In this document: positions 35,007 to 42,975 of the stretch, piece after piece
How positions within the stretch are numbered: the first letter of the stretch is position 1
How the letters are laid out: every line of letters begins with the position of its first letter
Assembly: GCF_007830295.1 (NCBI RefSeq)
Contig: NZ_VLKC01000002.1
Span: 4,227,185 to 4,291,184, forward strand
Length of the DNA stretch: 64,000 bases
Source of the DNA: Sporomusa sp. KB1
GTDB lineage: Bacteria; Bacillota; Negativicutes; Sporomusales; Sporomusaceae
Direction of reading: 5' to 3'
Notes under the pieces: model-generated
Databases searched by the model: none
What the model saw: the letters and a program-made list of their open reading frames with translations, nothing else
What the model was told of the DNA's origin: nothing
Position numbers and translations under genes: made by a program

Positions 35007-35036
35007 TTGACAAGATTCAGTGTGCTAGTGTATAAT
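35007..35036 (+). promoter_or_regulatory. Promoter of rpsU-yqeY
   Basis: TTGACA (35007-35012), an 18-base spacer, TATAAT (35031-35036): both hexamers match consensus perfectly. About 65 bases before rpsU. Confidence 0.85.
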
Positions 35037-35100
35037 AATTAGGTGTATGTTATTCAAGTACACTTCCTCGTAATGGTTCTAGTGGAGGGAGGGAGATCAG

Positions 35101-35277
35101 ATGTCTGAAGTTAAAGTAGGCAAAAATGAAACGCTTGACAGCGCACTCCGCCGGTTCAAGCGCACTTGCCAAAAAGCCGGGGTGCTTGCAGAAGTTAGAA
35201 AACGCGAGCATTATGAAAAACCGAGCGTAAAACGCAAGAAAAAATCCGAAGCAGCGCGTAAACGTAAGTTTAACTAG
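35101..35277 (+). CDS. rpsU: 30S ribosomal protein S21
   Basis: 58 residues, standard S21: basic, with EVKVGKNETLDSALRRFKR at the start and a Lys/Arg-rich C-terminus (KRKKKSEAARKRKF). GGAGGGAGG precedes ATG 35101. S21 acts at the 16S 3' end in initiation. It sits with yqeY, as in Bacillus and relatives, behind a near-consensus promoter. Confidence 0.96.
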   Translation: MSEVKVGKNETLDSALRRFKRTCQKAGVLAEVRKREHYEKPSVKRKKKSEAARKRKFN

Positions 35278-35296
35278 TTTCGGAGGGAGTAATTTC

Positions 35297-35749
35297 ATGT
35301 CTCTTAAAGACAGATTAACTGAAGATATGAAGCTGGCCATGAAGGCGAAAGAAGCCGGAAAATTGCGGCTTTCTGTTATCCGTATGGTTCGTGCTAATAT
35401 CAAGTATGTAGAGATTGACAAAAAAAGAGAACTTTCTGAAGAGGAGGTTCTCGATGTACTGGCTAAAGAAGTCAAAATGCGCCGGGATTCGATAGAAGAG
35501 TTCAAAAAAGGCAATCGTCTTGATTTAGTGGAGAACCTTGAACACGAAATCGATATTCTGATGCAGTACCTTCCTCAACAATTAGGCGAGCAAGAGTTAC
35601 GTGTGCTTGTGGCTGAAGCTGTTAAAGAGTCTCAAGCTGTGAGCGCTAAAGATATGGGCAAGGTTATGGCTGTGCTGATGCCAAAAGTGAAAGGGCGCGC
35701 TGATGGTAAGTTAGTAAATACCGTTGTGCGCGAGTTCTTAAATAAGTAG
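35297..35749 (+). CDS. yqeY: GatB/YqeY domain protein
   Basis: 150 residues. It shows the YqeY pattern: N-terminal MSLKDRLTEDMKLAMKAKE, RLSVIRMVRANIKYVEIDK, and a C-terminal GatB-like tRNA-binding tail AKDMGKVMAVLMPKVKGRADG. The family is small and soluble, of unclear function, related to the tail domain of GatB. CGGAGGGAG precedes ATG 35297. Co-transcribed with rpsU and closed by a terminator. Confidence 0.93.
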   Translation: MSLKDRLTEDMKLAMKAKEAGKLRLSVIRMVRANIKYVEIDKKRELSEEEVLDVLAKEVKMRRDSIEEFKKGNRLDLVENLEHEIDILMQYLPQQLGEQELRVLVAEAVKESQAVSAKDMGKVMAVLMPKVKGRADGKLVNTVVREFLNK

Positions 35750-35758
35750 AACAGATTT

Positions 35759-35795
35759 AAATCCGGCGTTAAAAGCGTCGGATTTTAGTTTTAGT
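35759..35795 (+). terminator. Terminator after yqeY
   Basis: AAATCCGGCG (35759-35768) pairs with CGTCGGATTT (35776-35785), one G-T pair, followed by a TTTAGTTTTAG tail. Confidence 0.75.
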
Positions 35796-35810
35796 ATTTC
35801 GCAGTAAGAA

Positions 35811-35907
35811 GTTACAGATGCAGGCAGGTGGGGTATTGGCAGAAAGTCTGTAACCAGCTAGCTGTATGGTATCAAAAAAATAAGACAAGCAAAAGCTTGT
35901 CTTATTT
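35811..35907 (+). ncRNA. Candidate small structured RNA
   Basis: Two hairpins lie in a gene-free stretch: GTTACAGA/TCTGTAAC (35811-35818 with 35847-35854), then a 13-bp perfect stem with an AAAA loop (35878-35890 with 35895-35907) ending in ATTT, like a terminator. No promoter could be fixed. It could also be only a second terminator of the yqeY unit. The rest of the gap to 36269 is A/T rich and shows nothing recognisable. Confidence 0.3.
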
Positions 35908-36269
35908 ATAGTCAGCGAAGCAAAATTCTATGTTGTTGCTATAACAGATACTATAATTTGTGGTAGGAATAGTAGTACGTTATTTCATCAGTAGTAGTAT
36001 AAACTACAGGTAGTAGAAACAGTTGCTACATATAGGCTATGTTTAAATTGTGCAATCATAGAGATAGTTTGCTAAAAAAATGATACAAAGGCTTCACTCA
36101 AACTATATTAAGACAATAACATGCAATAATCGACATGTCAATAGAAAAACAATAAGTTAAAATTTTCAAACTTTCGACAAAACACATTTTAGAGAAAAAC
36201 AGGAATGCTGCTATTTGCTGACGAATATACTAGTAAGGCAAGATAACAACTCTGGGGTGAGGTGAATCT

Positions 36270-37577
36270 ATGCGGTATACCGTCGTAAATAAAATTTTAA
36301 TTGTACTGTTAGTGACTTTGTTTTTCTTATTTATTGTGGACAGGCCGGCTGAAGCCGCTGGAACCGGACCAGTAATTAGCATCGCCATTAAAGGAGAGAT
36401 TAATGGTGGTCAGGCTGCTCTTGTTCACAAGGCTATGGCTGATGCTGAAAGTAAACAGGCACAGGCTATTTTACTGGAAATTGATACCTTTGGCGGCTTG
36501 GTTGACTCGGCTGTTAGTATTCGGGATATGATTATAAGCTCACCGGTGCCAACTATTTGCTATATAAAAAACCGGGCGTGGTCGGCAGGAGCACTTATTG
36601 CGATTTCTCATAAGCATATTGCGATAGCACCTGGTGGTAGTATTGGCGCTGCAGAACCAATACCGACTACAGAGAAAACGGTGGCTGCCTTAAAAGCTGA
36701 ATTTGCTGCAACAGCGAACAAAACCGGCCGTAATCCCCAGGTAGCTGAAGCCATGGTAGATAAATCGTTAGGCTTCCCAGGCTATGCTGAACCAGGTCAA
36801 ATACTGGCGCTTACCGATTATCAGGCAACAAAGGTTGGTTTTGCTGATATCGTGGCACCTGATCGCGATGCGGTGGTAACGCATTTTGGGTTTGCAGGCA
36901 GCCCGGTAATAGAATATACATTAGGCTGGCAGGAAAAAGCGGTAGGCTGGCTGGCTGATCCAACAGTTAAATCTTTTTTAATGTCAATTATATTTTTAGC
37001 GGTGTTGACAGAAATTAAAACCGCGGGGCTGGGGGTAGCTGCCCTGATTGGGTTACTGGCAGCGGCACTATTTTTTGGCAGTCAGTGGATTACCGGGATT
37101 GCCGGCTGGCTGGAGATCCTTCTGTTTTTGGGAGGTATTCTGCTAGTATTCCTTGAGCTTTATACACCAGGTGTAGGTCTATTTGGAATTAGTGGTATTA
37201 TTGCGATCTTTGCCAGTTTATTTTTGACATTAGGGGCTAATGCTGCTGCCATTAATCTATTAGCTATTAGTTTAGTGGTTTCCATTATCGTTTTTTTAGT
37301 ATTGGTAAAACGTCTGCCTTCAAGCAAACTGTGGTCAAGGCTCATTTTACATGAGAGTGAGACAAAGAGTGCGGGTTTTAGCAGCAGCCTTGATTATAGT
37401 CTATACCTTGATAAAACAGGAATAACCCTTACAGGGCTTCGTCCTGCCGGAACTATAATAATTGATGGTAATCAACTTGATGTAGTCTCTGAGGGCCAGT
37501 ATATTGCGCCTAATAAATTAGTAAAGGTGGTGAGTATAACCGGCAATCGTATTGTAGTACGACTTATTAATCAATAA
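36270..37577 (+). CDS. NfeD-family membrane serine protease (long form)
   Basis: 435 residues. Signal peptide to about residue 30 (ADRPAEAA-like cleavage), a ClpP-type serine protease domain (catalytic serine in WSAGALIAISH; nearby GGSIGAAEP), then four transmembrane helices (about 235-350) and a C-terminal OB-fold NfeD domain. This is the long NfeD1b architecture. Such proteins pair with stomatin/flotillin proteins in membrane quality control and lipid domains; a floA gene follows by 14 bases. Start ATG 36270 follows GGGGTGAGG. Confidence 0.9.
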   Translation: MRYTVVNKILIVLLVTLFFLFIVDRPAEAAGTGPVISIAIKGEINGGQAALVHKAMADAESKQAQAILLEIDTFGGLVDSAVSIRDMIISSPVPTICYIKNRAWSAGALIAISHKHIAIAPGGSIGAAEPIPTTEKTVAALKAEFAATANKTGRNPQVAEAMVDKSLGFPGYAEPGQILALTDYQATKVGFADIVAPDRDAVVTHFGFAGSPVIEYTLGWQEKAVGWLADPTVKSFLMSIIFLAVLTEIKTAGLGVAALIGLLAAALFFGSQWITGIAGWLEILLFLGGILLVFLELYTPGVGLFGISGIIAIFASLFLTLGANAAAINLLAISLVVSIIVFLVLVKRLPSSKLWSRLILHESETKSAGFSSSLDYSLYLDKTGITLTGLRPAGTIIIDGNQLDVVSEGQYIAPNKLVKVVSITGNRIVVRLINQ

Positions 37578-37597
37578 TATAGTGGGAGGTAGTGTAT

Positions 37598-38608
37598 TTG
37601 TCAGCTTTATTAGGTAGTGCGTTTATTGTAGTACTGGTAATTGTTGCTATCAGTTTATTTCTGCATTTTGTTCCCCTTGGCTTGTGGATTTCAGCGTTAG
37701 CGGCCGGCGTCAATGTTGGTATTTTTACCCTTGTCGGCATGCGGCTCAGACGGGTGCCACCAAGTAATATTGTGCTCCCTTTGATTAAGGCTAACAAAGC
37801 AGGCCTTACTGTACACGTTAATCAGCTTGAAGCCCATTATTTGGCAGGCGGTGATGTTGATAAGGTAATTGATGCTCTGATTGCCGCTCATCGTGCTGAA
37901 ATCCCGTTACCATTTGAACGTTCTGCGGCCATTGACTTAGCTGGACGGAACGTGCTTGAGGCTGTTCAAATGAGCGTTAACCCCAAAGTCATTGAAACTC
38001 CGCTTGTTTCAGCGGTAGCTAAAAATGGTATTGAGCTCAAAGTAAAAGCGCGGGTTACTGTAAGGGCTAACATTGATCGTTTGGTTGGTGGTGCGGGCGA
38101 GGCTACAGTTATAGCCCGTGTTGGTGAAGGTATTATTACTACTGTAGGCTCGACTGACGACCATCGGGATGTATTGGCTAACCCTGATTTTATTTCGCAT
38201 ACTGTACTGAATAAAGGGTTGGATTCCGGCACTGCGTTTGAAATTCTTTCCATTGATATTGCTGACGTTGATGTTGGCCGCAATATTGGCGCCGAGTTGA
38301 TGACCGACCAGGCGGAAGCCGAGAAGCGTATTGCGCAAGCCAAGGCCGAAGAGCGTCGCGCTATGGCAGTAGCCCAGGAACAGGAAATGCGGGCTTTCAC
38401 GCAGGAAATGCAGGCGAAAGTAGTAGAGTCGCAAGCCGATGTACCGAAAGCGCTTGCGGTTGCCCTAAAAGAAGGCCGTATTGGCGTGATGGACTACTAT
38501 AATATGAATAATGTGCTGGCAGATACGCAAATGCGTGAAACCATTGCCAAAGCAGGGCCGGTAGAAACCTCGACTGCGCCAAAGACAGATGAACCTAAAA
38601 ATAGGTAG
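37598..38608 (+). CDS. floA: Flotillin-like protein FloA
   Basis: 336 residues from TTG 37598, which lies 7 bases after GGGAGGT; GTG 37592 is too close. An N-terminal hydrophobic hairpin anchors it in the membrane (about 5-45), followed by an SPFH/band-7-like domain and Ala/Glu-rich coiled-coil repeats (AEKRIAQAKAEERRAMAVAQ). FloA scaffolds functional membrane microdomains. With the upstream NfeD protein it forms the widespread yqeZ-yqfA pair. Confidence 0.93.
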   Translation: MSALLGSAFIVVLVIVAISLFLHFVPLGLWISALAAGVNVGIFTLVGMRLRRVPPSNIVLPLIKANKAGLTVHVNQLEAHYLAGGDVDKVIDALIAAHRAEIPLPFERSAAIDLAGRNVLEAVQMSVNPKVIETPLVSAVAKNGIELKVKARVTVRANIDRLVGGAGEATVIARVGEGIITTVGSTDDHRDVLANPDFISHTVLNKGLDSGTAFEILSIDIADVDVGRNIGAELMTDQAEAEKRIAQAKAEERRAMAVAQEQEMRAFTQEMQAKVVESQADVPKALAVALKEGRIGVMDYYNMNNVLADTQMRETIAKAGPVETSTAPKTDEPKNR

Positions 38609-38616
38609 GTGAAGCT

Positions 38617-39003
38617 ATGGAAAATTTAATTCCGTTGCTGTTACTACTGGTATTGTATCTTGTACCTGAGTTATTAAAACGGCGAAAAAATCCTAAAGAC
38701 TATAAATATCCTGATATTCCGGATAACGTGCCTCAACCGTCTCATAGACCACCAATTGATATAATTAGTAAGCCTGCTTCTACACCAATAACAGATGTTA
38801 GCATGGAAGCTCCGAAAAGCTGGGTTACGTCTCCGAAACCAGCGATAACGATGCCTGCTCCTGTAAACGTACCACACACCACAGCTGCAGATTCACCATG
38901 GCAAGGTAAGCTTTCGCCGCAGCTAATACAAAATGGCTTGATTTTTTCAGAAATAATTCAGCCACCGCGTGCCTATCGCCCTATTTGGCGGCGCCCTAAA
39001 TAA
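38617..39003 (+). CDS. Hypothetical Pro-rich membrane-anchored protein
   Basis: 128 residues, not recognised. N-terminal hydrophobic segment (about 4-20, LIPLLLLLVLYLVPELL), then a basic stretch and a long Pro/Ser/Thr-rich, probably disordered region, ending in the basic RPIWRRPK. It starts 8 bases after floA, so it is in the nfeD-floA operon and may act at the same membrane domains (context only). Confidence 0.65.
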   Translation: MENLIPLLLLLVLYLVPELLKRRKNPKDYKYPDIPDNVPQPSHRPPIDIISKPASTPITDVSMEAPKSWVTSPKPAITMPAPVNVPHTTAADSPWQGKLSPQLIQNGLIFSEIIQPPRAYRPIWRRPK

Positions 39004-39028
39004 CCTGCTGGTAAAAGTAGACTGAATT

Positions 39029-39072
39029 AAAGCCTATAACCTAGTGGAATTACTAGGTTTATAGGCTTTTTC
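39029..39072 (+). terminator. Terminator of the nfeD-floA operon
   Basis: AAAGCCTATAACCTAGT pairs with ACTAGGTTTATAGGCTTT (one bulge), followed by TTTTCTTTT. Confidence 0.88.
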
Positions 39073-39126
39073 TTTTGTGGTTTACTATAAATATTATGTA
39101 AGCATCAAGGGCGGCTTTGGTTTTGT

Positions 39127-39172
39127 CAGTAAATGTAAGAATAAGAAGATAAGAATATAGTTACATTTACTG
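39127..39172 (-). terminator. Inverted repeat downstream of the serine hydrolase
   Basis: A 12-bp perfect inverted repeat (39127-39138 with 39161-39172) lies just after the minus-strand stop. The T run is poor, so termination is likely but not certain. Confidence 0.5.
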
Positions 39173-39192
39173 GAAATTTTAGGTTCGACTGC

Positions 39193-41016
39193 TCATTTGG
39201 TGAGGGAGATTGCAGGCTTGCCAGCCAATCTCTGGCTGATGTGTTGGCCCAAACGGTCTGCAAAACTTCCAGTGCTCCCGATAGAAGTATTAAGCAATAC
39301 CACGGCGGCATAGTCGCCTTTGGTATTGAAGAAGGCATAGGAACTGTAGCCACCGGTTGCGCCGTTGTGCCAGTAGTTTCCTGATTCAGTATCGTAGAAC
39401 CAGGCAAGTGCGATGCGTGTTCCAGGAAAGGCATCAGCGCGCAGTTCATGTTGCTGAGTGAGCGCGGCGGAGAGTGTGGCGGCTGCGGTGGATTTTGCAA
39501 TGGGCTTGAAGGCTGTAGGATGGAGATTGGCCTCAAGGTAGGTGAGCATATCTCCTGCCGTGGATCGGATGGCTCCTGCTCCGGCCAAAGCGTCCATATT
39601 CCAGGCGTGTGCCGGACGGTGATCTCCGTTGTGGCCGGGGATGAAGCGAACTAATTGTTCGGGTGTAAGGGAAACAGTTGTGTCTTTGAGTCCGAGTGGA
39701 TCGACGACTTCCTCTTTTAGAAGGGCGGGATAAGTGAGGCCCGAATGGACGGCAAGGGCTTGGCCGAGAAGACCAAAACCGAGGTTGCTGTAAAGGAAGC
39801 CGGAGGTGGCTGGTTTGGCAACACCTCGGTTGGCCAGAAACTCATAAAGATTGACCGGATGATAGTCGGCATAAGGGTTGACTAAATCGGCAGGTTTGAA
39901 GTTATCCAGCATTCTTGGGAGACCAGAGTGCTGAGTGGCGAGATCAAGGAGGGTGATTTCATCGCCTGCTGGTTTGGCGACGGTTCCGGGCGGCAATAAC
40001 TCGCGGACAGGTTCATCGAGCGTAACTTTGCCCTGCTCAACTAACTGTGAAAGGATGAGCCCGGTGAATGTCTTTGTGATGGAGCCGATTTCGAAAATCG
40101 AGTCAGGCTTGGCGGTGCCATAACTGAATATACGGCGAACCCCGTGTTCAACAACTGCGATGGTGACGCCTGTTCCGGTTGTGGGGCTAAGCCACCCGGA
40201 CTTGAGAGCTTCAGCGATGTCCTTGTCGAGAACCGATTGAAGGTCGGCTACTGCTACGGGAGACAGAGCAGGGTCGTAGGTGGGCGGCGGAATGGGAGTG
40301 GCGGTTAATTCGACCGACTGGCGTGTGAAATTCAGCGGCAAAGGGACGCCCTGGTTCCATGTGCCAGTCAGGGCCTTTCCATCTGCGGAGAGCTTTCCAC
40401 TCCAGTATCCATGAACTACTGGAACATCGAAGGAGAAATCTTCGCCCGAAAAGACAACATTGGTACATTCGAGACCCATGGCGTGCTGATCCAGGCTGTC
40501 AAGAGTGCACAACTCGTGTCCTGCGCTATCGCTCTTCACGTGTAGCTGGATGCGCAGTGTAGCGCCGTTACCCTGCAAGGTCCCCAACCAGATGCCATCG
40601 ACGGGGGCAGGTTTGGCGGCAGGAATAAAAGTGTCGCAAACGAAGTTCAGGGGCTGTGGTGTTCCTTGGTCCCAGGTGCCAGTGAGTCCGTCGGCTGTGA
40701 CGATACCCTTCCACGTCCCATGGACGGCGGGAACGGAGAAGGTAATGGATTGTCCGTCGAGATGAAAGTCGGAACAGGGGAGCCCGATAGCACCTTGATC
40801 GATGCTGTCAAGAGTACCTGTCACTGTGCCTGTGGCGTCGACCTTCAGATGCAGCTTTATGTGCAGAGTGCCGAGGGTTCCTGTGTAGTCTCCACAGATA
40901 GTTGGTTTTTGCACCTGCGATTGGTCGCCAGCGTCTTCCGCTGCAGCGATGCCCGGTATCCAGAGGGCCAGGCTCACTGCCAATACACAAAACAGCGCTC
41001 GTATTATTTTTTTCAT
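39193..41016 (-). CDS. Secreted class C beta-lactamase-like serine hydrolase
   Basis: 607 residues. Sec signal peptide (to about residue 26, GIAAA). Then two tandem beta-rich repeats of about 95 residues each, both ending in TWxQGxPxPLNF. From about residue 270 there is a penicillin-binding/AmpC-type domain with SITK (SxxK), YSNLG (YxN) and HNGATGG (HxG). It probably hydrolyses a peptidoglycan or ester substrate rather than conferring drug resistance. ATG 41016 is 9 bases after AGGAAG. The DNA is visibly richer in G and C than its neighbours, which suggests transfer. Confidence 0.85.
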   Translation of the reverse strand: MKKIIRALFCVLAVSLALWIPGIAAAEDAGDQSQVQKPTICGDYTGTLGTLHIKLHLKVDATGTVTGTLDSIDQGAIGLPCSDFHLDGQSITFSVPAVHGTWKGIVTADGLTGTWDQGTPQPLNFVCDTFIPAAKPAPVDGIWLGTLQGNGATLRIQLHVKSDSAGHELCTLDSLDQHAMGLECTNVVFSGEDFSFDVPVVHGYWSGKLSADGKALTGTWNQGVPLPLNFTRQSVELTATPIPPPTYDPALSPVAVADLQSVLDKDIAEALKSGWLSPTTGTGVTIAVVEHGVRRIFSYGTAKPDSIFEIGSITKTFTGLILSQLVEQGKVTLDEPVRELLPPGTVAKPAGDEITLLDLATQHSGLPRMLDNFKPADLVNPYADYHPVNLYEFLANRGVAKPATSGFLYSNLGFGLLGQALAVHSGLTYPALLKEEVVDPLGLKDTTVSLTPEQLVRFIPGHNGDHRPAHAWNMDALAGAGAIRSTAGDMLTYLEANLHPTAFKPIAKSTAAATLSAALTQQHELRADAFPGTRIALAWFYDTESGNYWHNGATGGYSSYAFFNTKGDYAAVVLLNTSIGSTGSFADRLGQHISQRLAGKPAISLTK

Positions 41017-41263
41017 CAACATTCACTTCCTACTCGCTATACTTTAGTATATATAATACAGATGACGTCCATTTCTATAATATACCTTGTTATGTATTGA
41101 AAACCGTGCGCCAAACAAATAATTTTACTCAAAATAGCAATAATGGTGCATATATACAAGGGACTTGTCGGATTTAGCTAGAATAAATTAAACAATATGC
41201 CTAGTTTGGTAAAGTATAATCTCAAAATAGATTTAGGTTACTAAATTTTAGGAGGAATATTAG
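41017..41263. other. Intergenic between serine hydrolase and phospholipase gene
   Basis: Divergent promoter region of low G+C. No terminator, repeat or RNA structure was recognised, only the AGGAGGAA ribosome site at its right end. Confidence 0.5.
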
Positions 41264-42211
41264 ATGCCAAAAGATAAAACCCATTGGATACTTGCATCGG
41301 AAATTGGAAACCGGCTGCGGGATGAACAACTAAAAAAGTTGATTAGCAATAACTATGCTTCATTCTTAGTTGGTGCAATTGCATATGATATTCCATTTTT
41401 CGGTAGAGGAAAATATAGTCATACTCTCACAGAAAAAGCCAGTGAACTTCATGGTGTTAAAACGTGTGATGTTTGGGAACCGATTATAAAATTACTTCAA
41501 AGCTATGTTATGTTCAAAACTGCCGATGATTCGGTAATTGCATTCGTATTAGGATGTATTACTCATATAATAATTGATAGTCAATTTCATCCTTTTATAT
41601 ATTTTTTTACAGGTTATTATGATGTTGACAGTAATAAAAGAAACCATGCGATAGTTAAACATAGAGAAATTGAAGCCCACCTGGATTTATATTATTTAGA
41701 AAAGACGGGATACACTGGTCCGGTAAGTGCTAAAGTGATAGTTGAACAATTACATAGACCTACATTAATAACAAACTTAGCTCTGTTATATTTTGGGAAT
41801 AGGGGAATTAAAGAAGTTGCTATGACTCAGAACTGTTTAAATAATTATATTAAATATCAAGGTCTATTCAGTAATTATTTTATAAAATGCCTAGTAAGCA
41901 TTGTTGGCTTAGCGAACGATGAAATGAAGAAAATAAGTGCATTATTTTATCCTAAATCGATTGCACCTACATATCGTCAATTGTTTGACAATACGGAATG
42001 GTATCAACATCCTTCATCAGGAAAAGTAATTGAGGAATCTCTAAAAACGATATATGAAAACTGTATTGAGGTTATGGTTTCAACTATCTGTCAATTTAGC
42101 TCCTGCAAAACGATTGAAGATTATCTAAATGTTATTAGGAAATTTCCAGCGGTATCTTTGGAAACTGGTAGTGAATGTGCCAGACCTTCATTAATGAGAT
42201 ATTTTTCATGA
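41264..42211 (+). CDS. Zinc-dependent phospholipase C family protein
   Basis: 315 residues. The first half has the spaced histidine/aspartate pattern of the bacterial phospholipase C fold: THWILASEIG, GAIAYDIPFFGRGKYSH and GCITHIIIDSQFHPFIYFF, with HREIEAHLDLY further on. These residues bind the zinc cluster in family members. No signal peptide is visible, unlike secreted phospholipases, so the protein may act inside the cell. AGGAGGAA precedes ATG 41264. It stands alone. Confidence 0.8.
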   Translation: MPKDKTHWILASEIGNRLRDEQLKKLISNNYASFLVGAIAYDIPFFGRGKYSHTLTEKASELHGVKTCDVWEPIIKLLQSYVMFKTADDSVIAFVLGCITHIIIDSQFHPFIYFFTGYYDVDSNKRNHAIVKHREIEAHLDLYYLEKTGYTGPVSAKVIVEQLHRPTLITNLALLYFGNRGIKEVAMTQNCLNNYIKYQGLFSNYFIKCLVSIVGLANDEMKKISALFYPKSIAPTYRQLFDNTEWYQHPSSGKVIEESLKTIYENCIEVMVSTICQFSSCKTIEDYLNVIRKFPAVSLETGSECARPSLMRYFS

Positions 42212-42330
42212 AACGTCCCTTGTTGTTCCCTGCTGGTCTTGGCATCAGGCATTTCTAGGGTGAAATGTCTTTTCTAACTATGGTATAATAAAATTTAGTT
42301 CTGCACAATTGTAGAAAAGGAAGGCGTATA

Positions 42331-42975
42331 ATGAACTGGTTTTTTTGGAAAAGCAATAACTATAAAGAAATGGATACCCGAATAGAGCAGCTGGATGAAA
42401 GTCTGCAGCAAATAAAAAATATAATGCTTGCTATGAGTAATACGGTTACTGAGTGTTGGGAGCAGCAGGAAGAGAGCCGTGGGCAACTGACAAAATTAAC
42501 GCGTTTGCAGTATAAATCCGGACAGGAAACGCAGAGTAAGCTGGAACAATTAGCCCAGGGCTTGCTGGTGGTGCAACAGCTTGTTGCGGGTGAAGAACGT
42601 GCTGCGGCGTTAAAGCAACAGCATCAATATGCACTAGAAGTATTACTGAGGCAGCTTGATGACATTGATAGTGTTTCTGCCGGGCTTATTCATACGGAAG
42701 ATAATGCCTGGCAACCGTTATTTAAGGAGTGGGCGCAGCGAATAATAACCGCATTGGCTGAAATGGGGATTTATGAGATTCCTGTCCTGGGCAAGGTATT
42801 TGACCCCCAAATGGCTGTAGGGGTGAGCAGTGTGATCAGGCCAGCGGAATTGGCGACTGTCACTCCCTATGAAGTAGCAGAAGTTGTAAAACGCGGTTTT
42901 ATTACTGGCGAGGGACAGTTATTGCGTAAGGCGCAAGTGATTACATATCAGGAGGGGAAAGGTTCCAATGAATAA
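42331..42975 (+). CDS. Divergent GrpE-like nucleotide exchange factor
   Basis: 214 residues. An N-terminal helical region (coiled coil about 15-100) is followed by a GrpE-like head: GKVFDPQMAVGVSSV and VAEVVKRGFITGEGQLLRKAQV, which matches the strand pattern ending canonical GrpE. It overlaps the following Hsp70 gene by 8 bases, so it is the exchange factor of this second Hsp70. An extended -10 TGGTATAAT lies at 42281-42289 upstream; no CIRCE was seen. Confidence 0.75.
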   Translation: MNWFFWKSNNYKEMDTRIEQLDESLQQIKNIMLAMSNTVTECWEQQEESRGQLTKLTRLQYKSGQETQSKLEQLAQGLLVVQQLVAGEERAAALKQQHQYALEVLLRQLDDIDSVSAGLIHTEDNAWQPLFKEWAQRIITALAEMGIYEIPVLGKVFDPQMAVGVSSVIRPAELATVTPYEVAEVVKRGFITGEGQLLRKAQVITYQEGKGSNE

